64,000 nucleotides of DNA. Source: Pseudomonadota bacterium (lineage in GTDB: Bacteria > Pseudomonadota > Gammaproteobacteria > Burkholderiales > Burkholderiaceae_C). Under the pieces are notes generated by a model. That model was given only the letters and a program-made list of their open reading frames with translations. It did no database searches and was not told the DNA's origin. The DNA is taken from contig JAIUOW010000005.1 in NCBI GenBank assembly GCA_020161775.1, positions 198,691-262,690 of the forward strand. The letters are read 5' to 3'. A program made the position numbers and the translations under genes. This document shows, in pieces, positions 19,804-30,360 of the stretch (the stretch's first letter is position 1; each line of letters begins with the position of its first letter).

Positions 19804-20811
19804 ATGAATATCGTGATCCTTGACGACTATCAGGACGCAGTGCGCAAGCTCAACTGCGCGGAAAAGCTCGACGCCTATCCAGCCAAGGTCTACACCAACA
19901 CCGTCAAGGGCATTGGCCAGCTGTCGGTCAGGCTGCGTGACGCCGACGTGATCGTGCTGATCCGCGAACGCACCCAGATCACGCGCCAGCTCGTTGAAAA
20001 GCTTCCCCGGCTCAAGCTCATTGCCCAGACGGGCCGCGTAGGAACGCATATCGATGTGGCCGCCTGCACGGAGCGCGGCATCGCCGTCGCCGAGGGGGTG
20101 GGCTCGCCCGTGGCGCCCGCCGAGCTGACGTGGGCGCTCATCATGGCCGCCACGCGGCGCCTGCCCCAGTACATCAGCACCCTCAAACATGGCGGCTGGC
20201 AGCAGTCCGGCCTCAGGAGCGCCTCCATGCCGCCCAATTTCGGGCTGGGCACGGTGCTGCGCGGCAAGACGCTCGGCATCTGGGGGTACGGCCGCATTGG
20301 CCAGCTGGTCGCGGGCTACGGCAAGGCGTTTGGCATGAACGTCCTGGTGTGGGGCCGCCAGCCGTCACTCGACAAAGCGGTGGCCGACGGCTGCCAGGCC
20401 GCGGCCAGCCGCGAGGATCTGTTCTCCCAAAGCGACGTCCTGTCCCTCCACCTGCGGCTCAACGAGGACACCTCCGGCACCATCACGATGGAAGACCTGT
20501 CGCGCATGAAACCCACGGCGCTGTTCGTCAATACCTCACGCGCCGAACTGCTGGAGCCCGACGCGTTGCTGGTGGCGCTGAACCGCGGCCGGCCCGGGCT
20601 GGCCGCCATTGATGTCTTTGAAAGCGAGCCCATCCTGCAAGGCCATGCGCTGCTGCGCCTGGAGAACTGCATCTGCACGCCCCACATCGGGTATGTGGAG
20701 CAGGAGAGCTATGAGTTGTATTTCAGCGTGGCCTTTGACAACGTGGTCAACTTCATCAAAGGCACCCCGACCAACATCGTGAACCCCGGTGCGTTGCAGG
20801 TGCGGCGCTGA
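19804..20811 (+). CDS. D-2-hydroxyacid dehydrogenase family protein
   Basis: 335 residues. NAD-binding motif GIWGYGRIGQLVAGYGKAFG lies near residue 160. Catalytic residues are expected in VNTSRAELLEPDAL (Arg), FESEPI (Glu) and CTPHIGYVEQESYE (His). Such enzymes reversibly reduce 2-oxoacids with NAD(P)H. Phosphoglycerate dehydrogenase and hydroxypyruvate reductase are close relatives, and the substrate cannot be told from sequence. The frame is open upstream to 19681, but the ATG at 19804 starts the normal MNIVILDDYQ. Confidence 0.88.
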   Translation: MNIVILDDYQDAVRKLNCAEKLDAYPAKVYTNTVKGIGQLSVRLRDADVIVLIRERTQITRQLVEKLPRLKLIAQTGRVGTHIDVAACTERGIAVAEGVGSPVAPAELTWALIMAATRRLPQYISTLKHGGWQQSGLRSASMPPNFGLGTVLRGKTLGIWGYGRIGQLVAGYGKAFGMNVLVWGRQPSLDKAVADGCQAAASREDLFSQSDVLSLHLRLNEDTSGTITMEDLSRMKPTALFVNTSRAELLEPDALLVALNRGRPGLAAIDVFESEPILQGHALLRLENCICTPHIGYVEQESYELYFSVAFDNVVNFIKGTPTNIVNPGALQVRR

Positions 20812-20883
20812 AGGCTGCTTCCACCTTTGATCGGGGGCTGCTTCTCATCCAATTCGGCGCGGCAGGCGCGGCTGGCGGGCCCG

Positions 20884-23106
20884 TCAGGAGCGGGGCTTTT
20901 TGGGGGCGATGTCGCGCTCGGTGGCCGCGTCAAACAACTCGAAATCCACCAGATTGCTGTCGGCCGGCTTGTCGTCGCCCTTGCCACTGTCGATGGAATC
21001 CATGGCGAGACCCAGCGACAGGTCTGGCCGCTGGCTGCGGTTCGGGTCATCGGCGATTTCCATGAAAGCAGACGTCAGCGGCGCCGGCTCGGACAGATCG
21101 ATGTCCAGCCCCAGGCGCGGCGACGGCCGGGGCATGGGTATCTCGGGCAAGGGGGCGTCTTCATCGTCAGCCGTGCCCAGGGAGTTGCCCAGCGAATCGC
21201 GGCCCGAGTCAGACCGGCGCGCCATTTCCAGCGATGCTGAGAGCGGCTGGATGGATGTGTTGGAGAACCCCGTCGGCGGGTGCGCATCCATGCCCGGCGG
21301 CTGCGACAGGCCGGACATGTCAAAGTCCATGACGTTGCCGCCCCGCTCCACCACATCCTTGGCCATCGCATACAGCAGCAGCAGCTCACGGTAAGCCTCC
21401 AGGCCGAAGGCTTCGCCATCGCCGCTGCCCGGCTTGCGGAAGATCGACTCCTCGATGATTTCAAGCACCTTGGGCGAAGGCCACAGCGCCTCGATGCGGC
21501 CCAGTGCATTGTGGTAAGCCTCCAGCCCGCTGCTCTTGTCGCTGTAGGCGTCAAACACTGGCACCTGGGCGTTGAACACCTTGTTGAAGTCGTTGCGCAG
21601 CTGGTCGTACTCTTCGCGGCGGTCCAGCGAGTGGTAGATCTTGAGCAGGTCCAGGTACGCCAGCGCACTGGTTTCCACGTTGTCGCTGATGTGGTTCTTC
21701 AGTACCTCGATGGCTTGCTCGTGCTGGCCCAGCGAGATGAAGAAATCGGCCTGCTGCTGGATGTCGAACAGTTCCTCTGCATTGACTGCGCGCGCGCTGC
21801 CGGGGATGCTGGCGACGAAATCGCCGTGGTCCATGGCCTGCACGGGCTTTTGCTCCGCGGGCGCCACCGGCCGGGCCGTCTTGAGCGTGGCGAACATGGA
21901 CTCGTCAACGTCCAGATCCACATCGACCTGCGACACGGTCTCCTGGCTGCGCGAGGGCGCCGCCGTCTTGCGCGGCGCCAGCGGCGGCATCAGGGAATCA
22001 GGGCCGATCTGTTCAGGATCTCCGCCCGCCGTTTCACCGCGGCGCCACCAGTCCTGGTTGCTGAAAACCGCGTTGCGCGATCGCTGCCACAGGTAGCCCG
22101 CGCCTGCCAGCGCCAGCGCCAGCAGGGCCAGCAACCCGTACACCAGGCCGTTGGCGTAGCGCTCGCTTTGCGCCTGTTGCAGTTGCACGCGCAGCTCGTT
22201 CAGGCCGGCCTGGTTGCGGGCCGCCTGGTCGCGCAGGCGCGTCACATCGGCTTCCAGCGCCTGCATGCGCTGGGCATCACGCAGAATGTCCTGGGGCTGG
22301 GCGTTGATCGCGCGCCACAACGCGGCGGCCTGCGCACGCAACTGGGCGTTTTCGGCTGGCGCCGTGAGCATTTCGGTGGAGGCACGCAGCGTCGGGTCGC
22401 GTTCGACCAGCAGGTCCAGCGGGTCCAGCTTGAGCCGCGAGCGCGCAGCCGGTGCGTTCGCGGCTGGCTTGCGCACCACGGAAGCCGCCTTTTCGGCGGC
22501 GGGGGCCGCCTTGACGGCGGCTTCGGCTGGCGGGGCGGCGGGTGCGCGTTCGGGGCGCCGGCGCACCGGCGCCGCAACGGCAGCTGCCGCAGGCGGCGAC
22601 ACTGCGGGTACGGACACTGCGGGGACCGAGGCTGCGGGTACGGATGCCGTGGCTGCGGGCGGCGCAGCCACCACGGGCGCAGGCACCGCCGGCAGCGCCT
22701 GGGGCACCGGCGTCAACGCCTCGCTGGGGTAATCGGCCAGCAGGACGTACCGCCGCGTGACTTTCTGCGTGCAGCCTGCGCGCAGGTACACCGTGACGAC
22801 CGGCTCGTCCACCACCGCCGACGACCGCACCCTCACCGTGGCATCCTGCGCGCCTGCGGCCGGCACGAACTGCGTGGACACGCGGCTGGATTCGATGCGG
22901 GTTTCGCCATGGAACACGTCGGCGTCAAAGCACGCCGACGAGGCTTCTTCGGAGGGTTCCAGGCGGACCTGCACCGACAGGTCCAGCGGCCGGCCGATCA
23001 GGGCGGCGCCCCGCGTGCGGCCCAAGGTCATCGCCGTGCTGCCCAGCGCAGCCAGCAACAAGACTCCCCCGGCAACGGTTTGGCGCAACTTCAAGTTTGG
23101 TTTCAT
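20884..23106 (-). CDS. fimV: FimV-like peptidoglycan/polar protein
   Basis: 740 residues. A signal or anchor segment comes first, then a FimV-type N-terminal domain (LIGRPLDLSVQVRL, CFDADVFHGETRI, VTVYLRAGC). A long Ala/Pro-rich region and a coiled coil (ALEADVTRLRDQAARNQAGLNELRVQLQQA) follow. One membrane span (YGLLALLALALAGAGYLW) lies near residue 325, and a cytoplasmic part has TPR-like helices (IQQQADFFISLGQHEQAIEVLKNHI). FimV proteins organise the cell pole, type IV pili and twitching. No LysM domain is evident by eye. The start at 23106 is preferred over the upstream codon at 23139. Confidence 0.82.
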   Translation of the reverse strand: MKPNLKLRQTVAGGVLLLAALGSTAMTLGRTRGAALIGRPLDLSVQVRLEPSEEASSACFDADVFHGETRIESSRVSTQFVPAAGAQDATVRVRSSAVVDEPVVTVYLRAGCTQKVTRRYVLLADYPSEALTPVPQALPAVPAPVVAAPPAATASVPAASVPAVSVPAVSPPAAAAVAAPVRRRPERAPAAPPAEAAVKAAPAAEKAASVVRKPAANAPAARSRLKLDPLDLLVERDPTLRASTEMLTAPAENAQLRAQAAALWRAINAQPQDILRDAQRMQALEADVTRLRDQAARNQAGLNELRVQLQQAQSERYANGLVYGLLALLALALAGAGYLWQRSRNAVFSNQDWWRRGETAGGDPEQIGPDSLMPPLAPRKTAAPSRSQETVSQVDVDLDVDESMFATLKTARPVAPAEQKPVQAMDHGDFVASIPGSARAVNAEELFDIQQQADFFISLGQHEQAIEVLKNHISDNVETSALAYLDLLKIYHSLDRREEYDQLRNDFNKVFNAQVPVFDAYSDKSSGLEAYHNALGRIEALWPSPKVLEIIEESIFRKPGSGDGEAFGLEAYRELLLLYAMAKDVVERGGNVMDFDMSGLSQPPGMDAHPPTGFSNTSIQPLSASLEMARRSDSGRDSLGNSLGTADDEDAPLPEIPMPRPSPRLGLDIDLSEPAPLTSAFMEIADDPNRSQRPDLSLGLAMDSIDSGKGDDKPADSNLVDFELFDAATERDIAPKKPRS

Positions 23107-23188
23107 GGACTGGCTGCGATTTTGGCACAGGCATCGCAACCCTGGGCGGCGGACGCGGCAGTGAAATGCCTACGTGATAATCGCCGCC

Positions 23189-24709
23189 ATGAATCTCATT
23201 TTCAGCACCGTTGGCATCGTGGGCGCTGGCGCCATGGGCCGTGGCATTGCCCAGATCGCCGCGCAAGCCGGCAGTACCGTCCTGCTTTTCGATACCCAGC
23301 CCGAGGCCGTGGCGCGGGGCCGCGAAGCGGTCTTCCTGCAATGGGACAAGCTGCAGGAAAAGGGCCGCCTGGACGCCGCCCAGGTCCAGGCCTTCAAGGC
23401 CTGCCTTCAACCCGCCGCCCTGCTGGCGGACCTGTCAGGCTGCGACCTGGTGGTGGAGGCTGTGGTGGAGCGGCTGGACGTCAAGAAGTCGCTGTTTGCC
23501 GAACTGGAAAACCTGGTTGCGCCCCAGGCGGTGCTGGCCACCAACACGTCCTCGCTGTCCGTGACCAGCATTGCAGCGGGCCTCAAACATCCGGGCCGGC
23601 TGGCCGGCTACCACTTCTTCAACCCCGTGCCGCTCATGAAGGTGGTCGAGGTCATCGCCGGCCTGAAGACCGACCCGCAGGTCTGCGAGCGCCTGGTGGC
23701 GCACGCACGCCAGATGGGCCACACGCCAGTACAGGCACAGGACACGCCGGGCTTCATCGTCAACCACGCCGGGCGCGGCTACAACACCGAGGCGCTTCGC
23801 ATCGTGACCGAGGGGGTGACCGATTTCGCCACCATCGACCGCATCCTGAAAGACCAGGCCGGCTTCAAGCTCGGGCCGTTCGAGCTGATGGACCTGACCG
23901 GGCTGGACGTGTCGCAGCCTGTGATGGAGTCGGTTTACCGCCAGTATTACGAAGAGCCGCGCTACCGCCCCACGGTCATCGGCGCGCAGCGGTTGGCCGG
24001 CGGTGTGCTGGGGCGCAAAACGTCCGAAGGGTTTTACCGCTACGAGGACGGCACCATACAGGTGCCACCCGAGCCCGCCGTGCCGCAGGTGAACGAGCTG
24101 CCACCGGTGTGGGTGTCCACGCGGGCCACGCGCCGTGCCGAGCTGTACCAGTTGCTCAAGGACCTGGGCGCCCGCATCGAAACCGGGCAATCGCCCTCGG
24201 CGCAGGCCCTGGCGCTGGTGGCGCCGCTGGGCTTTGATGTGACCACCGTGTCGGTGGTGGAGCGGCTGGACCCAGCGCGCACCGTGGGCATTGACATGCT
24301 GATCGACGACAAGGCCACGAAGCGCCGCGTGCTGGCCACCAACCCCGCCACGCGCGCCGACATGCGCGACGCCGCCCACGCGCTGTTCGCGCGCGACGGC
24401 AAACCCGTGAGCGTGATCCGCGACAGCGGCGGCTTTGTCACCCAGCGGGTGCTGGCCACCATCGTCAACATCGCATCCGACATCTGCCAGCAGCGCATCT
24501 GCACGCCCGCCGACCTGGAAACGGCGGTCACGCTGGGCCTGGGCTATCCGCTGGGCCCGCTGGCCATGGGGGACCGTCACGGCCCGGCCAACGTGCTGGA
24601 AGTGCTGTTCAACATGGGCACGGTCTATGGCGACCCGCGCTACCGCCCCAGCCCCTGGCTGCGCCGGCGCGGCGCCATCGGTCTGTCGCTGCTGCATGAA
24701 GAAAGCTGA
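23189..24709 (+). CDS. paaH: 3-hydroxyacyl-CoA dehydrogenase (PaaH-type)
   Basis: 506 residues, about twice a single dehydrogenase domain and matching the PaaH/PaaC length. The NAD motif VGIVGAGAMGRGIAQIAAQAG is at the N-terminus. Catalytic His is in GYHFFNPVPLMKVVEVIAG, and the Asn/Glu-containing helices follow. The C-terminal ~110 residues repeat the dehydrogenase C-domain (SGGFVTQRVLATIVNIASDI). It oxidises 3-hydroxyacyl-CoA, in PaaH 3-hydroxyadipyl-CoA of phenylacetate breakdown. A crotonase gene follows 9 bp later, so they act in sequence. No other paa genes are in the window, so the exact substrate is inferred. Confidence 0.85.
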   Translation: MNLIFSTVGIVGAGAMGRGIAQIAAQAGSTVLLFDTQPEAVARGREAVFLQWDKLQEKGRLDAAQVQAFKACLQPAALLADLSGCDLVVEAVVERLDVKKSLFAELENLVAPQAVLATNTSSLSVTSIAAGLKHPGRLAGYHFFNPVPLMKVVEVIAGLKTDPQVCERLVAHARQMGHTPVQAQDTPGFIVNHAGRGYNTEALRIVTEGVTDFATIDRILKDQAGFKLGPFELMDLTGLDVSQPVMESVYRQYYEEPRYRPTVIGAQRLAGGVLGRKTSEGFYRYEDGTIQVPPEPAVPQVNELPPVWVSTRATRRAELYQLLKDLGARIETGQSPSAQALALVAPLGFDVTTVSVVERLDPARTVGIDMLIDDKATKRRVLATNPATRADMRDAAHALFARDGKPVSVIRDSGGFVTQRVLATIVNIASDICQQRICTPADLETAVTLGLGYPLGPLAMGDRHGPANVLEVLFNMGTVYGDPRYRPSPWLRRRGAIGLSLLHEES

Positions 24710-24718
24710 AAATCCGGC

Positions 24719-25498
24719 ATGACCGCAGAACTCAAGAGCACCAGCCATGGCCAGACCATGGTGTTGACCATCAGCAACCCCGAATTCCGCAACGCGCTGG
24801 GGCCCGAAATCTATGCGGCGGGCATCGAGGCCCTGGGCGTGGCGGAGACCAGCCCCGAGGTCCGCAGCGTCGTCATCGCCGGTGAAGGCGCCACCTTCTG
24901 CGCCGGGGGCAACCTCAACCGGCTGCTGGGCAACCGCCAGCAGCCACCCGATGTACAGGCCCAGAGCATCGAGGGGCTGCACACCTGGATTGAAGCAATA
25001 CGCACCTTCCCCAAGCCGGTAATTGCCGCCGTGGAAGGCGCTGCCGCGGGGGCGGGCTTCTCGCTGGCGCTGGCCTGCGACCTGATCGTGGCCGCCGACA
25101 ACGCGGTATTTGTCATGGCCTACAGCACCGTGGCGCTGTCACCCGATGGCGGTGGCAGCTGGAGCCTGGCGCAAGCCCTGCCGCGCCAACTGGCCACTGA
25201 AATCCTGATGTGCGGCGAGCGCATCGGCGCGCAGCGCCTGCACGGGCTGGGCGTGGTCAACCGCATCGCCGCGCCGGGCCAGGCGCTGTCCGACGCTTTG
25301 GCGCTGGCCGCCGGGCTGAACGCGCGCGCGCCCAATGCGCTGGCCAGTGCGAAGGAACTGCTCAACGACGCGGACCATGCGCCGCTGAGCACGCACCTGG
25401 CCAGCGAACGCGACCACTTCGTGCGCAACCTGCACCATGTGAACGGCGGCATCGGCATCTCGGCCTTCCTGGCCCGGCAGACCCCGAAATACGAGTAA
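24719..25498 (+). CDS. Enoyl-CoA hydratase/isomerase family protein
   Basis: 259 residues, a typical crotonase. It has the oxyanion-hole segment AGEGATFCAGGNL and PVIAAVEGAAAGAGFSLALACDL, followed by GGGSWSLAQALPRQLATEIL. The usual second catalytic glutamate position is occupied by SPDGGGSW, so a simple hydratase, an isomerase or the crotonase-type oxepin-CoA hydrolase are all possible. The gene follows the 3-hydroxyacyl-CoA dehydrogenase by 9 bp, which supports a beta-oxidation or phenylacetyl-CoA role. Confidence 0.85.
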   Translation: MTAELKSTSHGQTMVLTISNPEFRNALGPEIYAAGIEALGVAETSPEVRSVVIAGEGATFCAGGNLNRLLGNRQQPPDVQAQSIEGLHTWIEAIRTFPKPVIAAVEGAAAGAGFSLALACDLIVAADNAVFVMAYSTVALSPDGGGSWSLAQALPRQLATEILMCGERIGAQRLHGLGVVNRIAAPGQALSDALALAAGLNARAPNALASAKELLNDADHAPLSTHLASERDHFVRNLHHVNGGIGISAFLARQTPKYE

Positions 25499-25544
25499 GG
25501 GCCGCAACGGCCCCATATGTGCTTCAGGTGACAACCCTGAGGCT

Positions 25545-25568
25545 TTGTCGCGGTCCCGCACGCGACAA
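25545..25568. promoter_or_regulatory. Perfect inverted repeat upstream of the Crp/Fnr gene
   Basis: TTGTCGCG and CGCGACAA are separated by 8 bp, ending 33 bp before the start codon. This fits an operator for a dimeric regulator, perhaps the Crp/Fnr protein itself. The arms do not resemble the classic Crp site TGTGA-N6-TCACA. Confidence 0.4.
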
Positions 25569-25601
25569 TCGTCCTGTCATCAGTCACGCAAAAGACAGAC
25601 C

Positions 25602-26321
25602 ATGGACGACCCCATTCTTACCATCGAAGAACGAGAAGCGATCAACACCGGTCGCTGGTTTTCTTCACTTTCACCGTCGCTGCGGCACGACATACTCCGA
25701 TGCGCCTACGTCAAACGCTACAAGGACGGCGAGCTGATCGCCGCCCGTGGCGATGCGCCCGAGGAATGGATTGCCTGCGCGATGGGCGCGGTGCGCGTGA
25801 GTTCCACCTCGATCTCGGGCAAGCAGGTCACGCTGACCTATGTGGAGCCGGGCATCTGGTTTGGCGATGTGGCCATCTTCGACGGCGACCGGCGTACCCA
25901 CGATGCCTACGCGCATGGGGACACCACCATCCTGTGCGTGGCGCGTGGCGACCTGCGCAAGATCCTGAGCCAGCACGTGGAGCTGTACGAGGCCATGCTG
26001 CGCCTGCACGCGCGGCGCATCCGCCAGCTGTTCGGGCTGGTGGAGGACCTCAACACCCTGCCCCTGCGCGCGCGGCTGGCCAAGCAGCTGATGCACCTTG
26101 TGCGCAGCTATGGCGTGCCCTCGCTGTCCGACGGGCGCGAGGTGCGCATCGGCCTGCAGCTGGCCCAGGAAGAACTGGCCCAGTTGCTGGGCGCCTCGCG
26201 CCAGCGCGTGAACCAGGAGCTCAAGGCCATGGAACGCGAGAACGTGATCCGCATCGAGCCGGGCGGCCTGGTGGTGCGCAACCGCGACGCGCTGATGCGC
26301 ATCGTTGAAACCGACACCTGA
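25602..26321 (+). CDS. Crp/Fnr family transcriptional regulator
   Basis: 239 residues. The cyclic-nucleotide-binding-like beta domain (about 30-125, with GELIAARGDAPEEWIACAMGAVRVS and GIWFGDVAIFDGDRRTHDA) is followed by a dimer helix. A winged helix-turn-helix (about 165-235, LAQEELAQLLGASRQRVNQELKAME) completes it. There is no N-terminal cysteine cluster, so it is not an oxygen-sensing FNR; the effector is unknown. It sits between the acyl-CoA genes on both sides and may control them. The start at 25602 is set by the domain start, although the frame opens at 25545. Confidence 0.88.
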   Translation: MDDPILTIEEREAINTGRWFSSLSPSLRHDILRCAYVKRYKDGELIAARGDAPEEWIACAMGAVRVSSTSISGKQVTLTYVEPGIWFGDVAIFDGDRRTHDAYAHGDTTILCVARGDLRKILSQHVELYEAMLRLHARRIRQLFGLVEDLNTLPLRARLAKQLMHLVRSYGVPSLSDGREVRIGLQLAQEELAQLLGASRQRVNQELKAMERENVIRIEPGGLVVRNRDALMRIVETDT

Positions 26322-26362
26322 ATCCGGCACCTGAACCCGTCCACTGACACGCCCTTTCACCC

Positions 26363-27448
26363 ATGAGCGACTTCGAGCACTTCACCGGCACCCGCCCCGT
26401 CACCGACAAACATGCATTCGATGTCGCCGCGCTGTCGGCCTGGCTGGACGCCCACCTGGATGGCTTCAGAGGGCCACTGACGGTGGAGCTGTTCAAGGGC
26501 GGCCAGTCCAACCCGACCTACAAGCTGGTCACGCCCACGCGCAGCTACGTCATGCGCGCCAAGCCCGGCCCGGTCGCCAAATTGCTGCCGTCCGCGCACG
26601 CCATCGAACGCGAGTTTGCCGTCATGCGCGGCCTGCACGGCACCGAGGTGCCGGTGCCGCAAATGTATTGCCTGTGCGAGGACGAGGCCGTGATTGGCCG
26701 CGCGTTCTACATCATGGAGTTCATGCAGGGCCGGGTGCTGTGGGACCAGTCCCTGCCTGGCATGTCCAACGCTGAACGCGGCGCCATCTACAACGAAATG
26801 AACCGCGTCATCTCGGCACTGCACACCGTCAGGTTTGCCGAACGCGGCCTCGCCAGCTACGGCAAGCCGGGCAACTATTTCGAGCGCCAGATCGGCCGCT
26901 GGAGCAAGCAGTACGTCGCATCCATCACCCAGCCCATTGCCGAGATGGACGAACTCATGGCATGGCTGCCCGCCCACATCCCGGCCGATGCGCGCGACGA
27001 AAGCCGTGTGTCCATCGTGCACGGCGACTACCGGCTGGACAACCTCATGTTCCACGCCACCGAGCCCCGCGTGATCGCCGTGCTCGACTGGGAGCTGTCC
27101 ACCCTGGGTCATCCGCTGGCCGACTTCAGCTACCACTGCATGGCCTGGCACATCCCGCCGGGGTCGTTCCGCGGCATTGGCGGCCTGGACGTTGCCAGCC
27201 TGGGCATTCCCACCGAGGACGAATACATCCGCCTGTACTGCGAACGCACCGGCCTCACCACGCCCGCGGCCCTCAAGGCCGACTGGAACTTCTACATGGC
27301 CTACAACCTGTTCCGCCTTGCCGCCATCCTGCAAGGCATTGCCAAGCGCGTGGAAGCCGGCACGGCCTCCAGCGCCCAGGCGGCCAGCTCCGGCGCGGGC
27401 GCGCGCGGCCTGGCCGAGATGGCCTGGAAGTTCGCACGCCAGGCCTGA
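26363..27448 (+). CDS. Phosphotransferase family protein (APH fold, acyl-CoA metabolism type)
   Basis: 361 residues. The kinase-like fold has the ATP-site region [11 protein letters not shown] and the catalytic loop [16 protein letters not shown], followed by [19 protein letters not shown]. This subgroup resembles the N-terminal kinase part of ACAD10/11, which phosphorylates 4-hydroxyacyl-CoAs. An acyl-CoA dehydrogenase gene follows 25 bp downstream, which is the typical partnership. Together they may process 4-hydroxy fatty acids. That is inferred from family and context. Confidence 0.87.
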   Translation: MSDFEHFTGTRPVTDKHAFDVAALSAWLDAHLDGFRGPLTVELFKGGQSNPTYKLVTPTRSYVMRAKPGPVAKLLPSAHAIEREFAVMRGLHGTEVPVPQMYCLCEDEAVIGRAFYIMEFMQGRVLWDQSLPGMSNAERGAIYNEMNRVISALHTVRFAERGLASYGKPGNYFERQIGRWSKQYVASITQPIAEMDELMAWLPAHIPADARDESRVSIVHGDYRLDNLMFHATEPRVIAVLDWELSTLGHPLADFSYHCMAWHIPPGSFRGIGGLDVASLGIPTEDEYIRLYCERTGLTTPAALKADWNFYMAYNLFRLAAILQGIAKRVEAGTASSAQAASSGAGARGLAEMAWKFARQA

Positions 27449-27473
27449 ACCCCCGATTCCAACGGAGAACCAC

Positions 27474-28748
<1,275 letters not shown>

Positions 28749-28773
28749 TCAAACCGGCGGCGACTGATCGCCG

Positions 28774-29466
28774 TCAAACAGCGATGTCGGTGGACAGTCC
28801 GCCCAGGGCGGACTCGCAGGCGCTCGTGAAAATGGCCGCCGCGTGCTGCAGCGTGGGCATCTCGGCCGGGTTGTATTCCATGCGCAGGTAGGCCTTGCCG
28901 CGCAGCAGCATCAGCATGAACGGCACCTCGGGCAGCGGCCCCGGCTCGGGCCAGCCCAAGAGCAGATCGGCCAGGCCGGCGTCCATGAATGCCAGCGCGT
29001 TCTCACGCTGGTCCGCCAGGATGGCGTAACGGGCCCAGAACGGGCGTGGCAGGCTGTCCCACCCCACCTCTTCATACATGGACAGCCAGCGCATTTCCTC
29101 GGGCAGGTTCGGGTCGGCCGTGGTCTGCAGGCTGTCGGTGTAGATGGAATAGGCCTTTTTCTCCAGCGCTTCTTTCAGGGGGCGGTTCATCACGAGCACC
29201 GCGGCGTCTTCATTGATGCCCAGCTCGGCGCGGGCGCGAAGTTCTTCGCCCCGGATGAAATTTCGCGACGGCCGGCCCAGCTCCATGCGCCAGGGCTTGC
29301 CGCTGACCTTGCCCGTCAGGGAAAAGCCCTTGCCCGCATCCATGCCTGTGAAACCGAAGCCCTGTGTTCCAGCCCACTCGGACACCTGCGTGCTCGCCAT
29401 TTGCGAGCTGGGCGCAAAGCCCTCCTTGGCGTCCTTTGAAAAAGCCTTTTTGAGCCGGTCGAACAT
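28774..29466 (-). CDS. Conserved hypothetical protein, 230 aa
   Basis: A soluble protein without signal peptide. The N-terminus is basic (MFDRLKKAFSKDAKEGF). Recognisable blocks are WAGTQGFGFTGMDAGKGFSLTGKVSGKPWRMELGRPSRNFIRGEELRAR and PRPFWARYAILADQRENALAFMDAGLADLLL. I know no functional family. It is convergent with the acyl-CoA dehydrogenase gene and divergent from the CheW-like gene. Function unknown. Confidence 0.65.
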   Translation of the reverse strand: MFDRLKKAFSKDAKEGFAPSSQMASTQVSEWAGTQGFGFTGMDAGKGFSLTGKVSGKPWRMELGRPSRNFIRGEELRARAELGINEDAAVLVMNRPLKEALEKKAYSIYTDSLQTTADPNLPEEMRWLSMYEEVGWDSLPRPFWARYAILADQRENALAFMDAGLADLLLGWPEPGPLPEVPFMLMLLRGKAYLRMEYNPAEMPTLQHAAAIFTSACESALGGLSTDIAV

Positions 29467-29636
29467 GGTGAGATTGTTTCCCCTAAAGCCGCATTATTGA
29501 AGCAAACCGCCCAATGCCCCTGTCCCTCACACGGCGGCCGGGCGCTGCAGGCGCCAAACAGCCACAAAATTCACGGCGTGGGCTGGCTTGCCAGGGCGGC
29601 TTACGAAAAATCCCCAATACAAAGCATTCATTTCCC

Positions 29637-29663
29637 TAAAGCGGCGGGCGTCATTGCCGAAAT
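29637..29663 (+). promoter_or_regulatory. FliA (sigma-28) type promoter for the CheW-like gene
   Basis: TAAA, then 15 bases, then GCCGAAAT agrees with the flagellar consensus TAAA-N15-GCCGATAA in 10 of 12 positions. It ends 35 bp before the CheW-like start codon. Flagellar control fits a chemotaxis gene. Confidence 0.65.
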
Positions 29664-29698
29664 CATGTCATGAGTCCATCACCGTGGAAAACCATGCC

Positions 29699-30331
29699 AT
29701 GACATCAGCCACCTTTCCCCCATCGACCCCGCCCAGCGCCGCAACCGCCGGCACGTATGGCGGTTTTCGCCTGGGCGAACTGCATCTGGCGGTGCCCATG
29801 AATGCCTTGCGTGAAATCGTGCCCTGCGACACCCTGATTCCGCTGCGGGGCATGGCCAGCTGCATCGCCGGGGGCCTGCAACGCGGCAAGGCCGTGGTCC
29901 CCGTGGTGGACCTGCGCAGCGCGCTCGGCCAACCGCTGGGCAATGCGCAGGCCGCCAACGTGCTGCTGGTCACGCATGAGGGCGAACAGCTGGGTCTGCT
30001 GGCACACGACGTCACCGGCATCCTGACCGGCGCTGCGGTGATGGCCGACCCGGGAACTGCCGCCGCACGCCACGCCAGCCCGCTGGTCAATGGCCACCTG
30101 CCTCTGGGCGGCGGGCGCAACCTGCGCATCCTGTCATTGGCTGCCGTGGCTGCCCTGGCCAGGATCCGCACCCGGCACGCGCCCGCGGCCCGGCCCCGTG
30201 CCCTGCCCGCCTGGCTGGGCGCGCTGGCGAGCTTCTGGCGCCGTCGCCGCGGCGGCACACCGGCCTGGAGTCTGAGCTCCGCCCAGATGTCAGGCATGTG
30301 GGACACGGTGGTGCCCGGCGCGCGCGGCTGA
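29699..30331 (+). CDS. CheW-like domain protein
   Basis: 210 residues. Residues ~20-150 form a CheW fold (GGFRLGELHLAVPMNALREIVPC, PLRGMASCIAGGLQRGKAVVPVVDLRSALG, LLVTHEGEQLGLLAHDVTGIL). CheW proteins link chemoreceptors to CheA. The C-terminal ~50 residues are Arg/Ala/Trp-rich and unlike CheW. No other chemotaxis gene is adjacent, so it may be an alternative coupling protein. The start is ATG at 29699; a GTG at 29684 is also possible. A FliA-type promoter precedes it. Confidence 0.82.
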   Translation: MTSATFPPSTPPSAATAGTYGGFRLGELHLAVPMNALREIVPCDTLIPLRGMASCIAGGLQRGKAVVPVVDLRSALGQPLGNAQAANVLLVTHEGEQLGLLAHDVTGILTGAAVMADPGTAAARHASPLVNGHLPLGGGRNLRILSLAAVAALARIRTRHAPAARPRALPAWLGALASFWRRRRGGTPAWSLSSAQMSGMWDTVVPGARG

Positions 30332-30360
30332 GAGCTGCCAGCGCCGGCGCATGAAACGCC

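Noticed and set aside
21280-24237. 985-residue plus-strand frame through fimV and paaH
   Set aside because: It crosses two real genes on opposite strands and shows low-complexity shadow composition. The real proteins have signature motifs.
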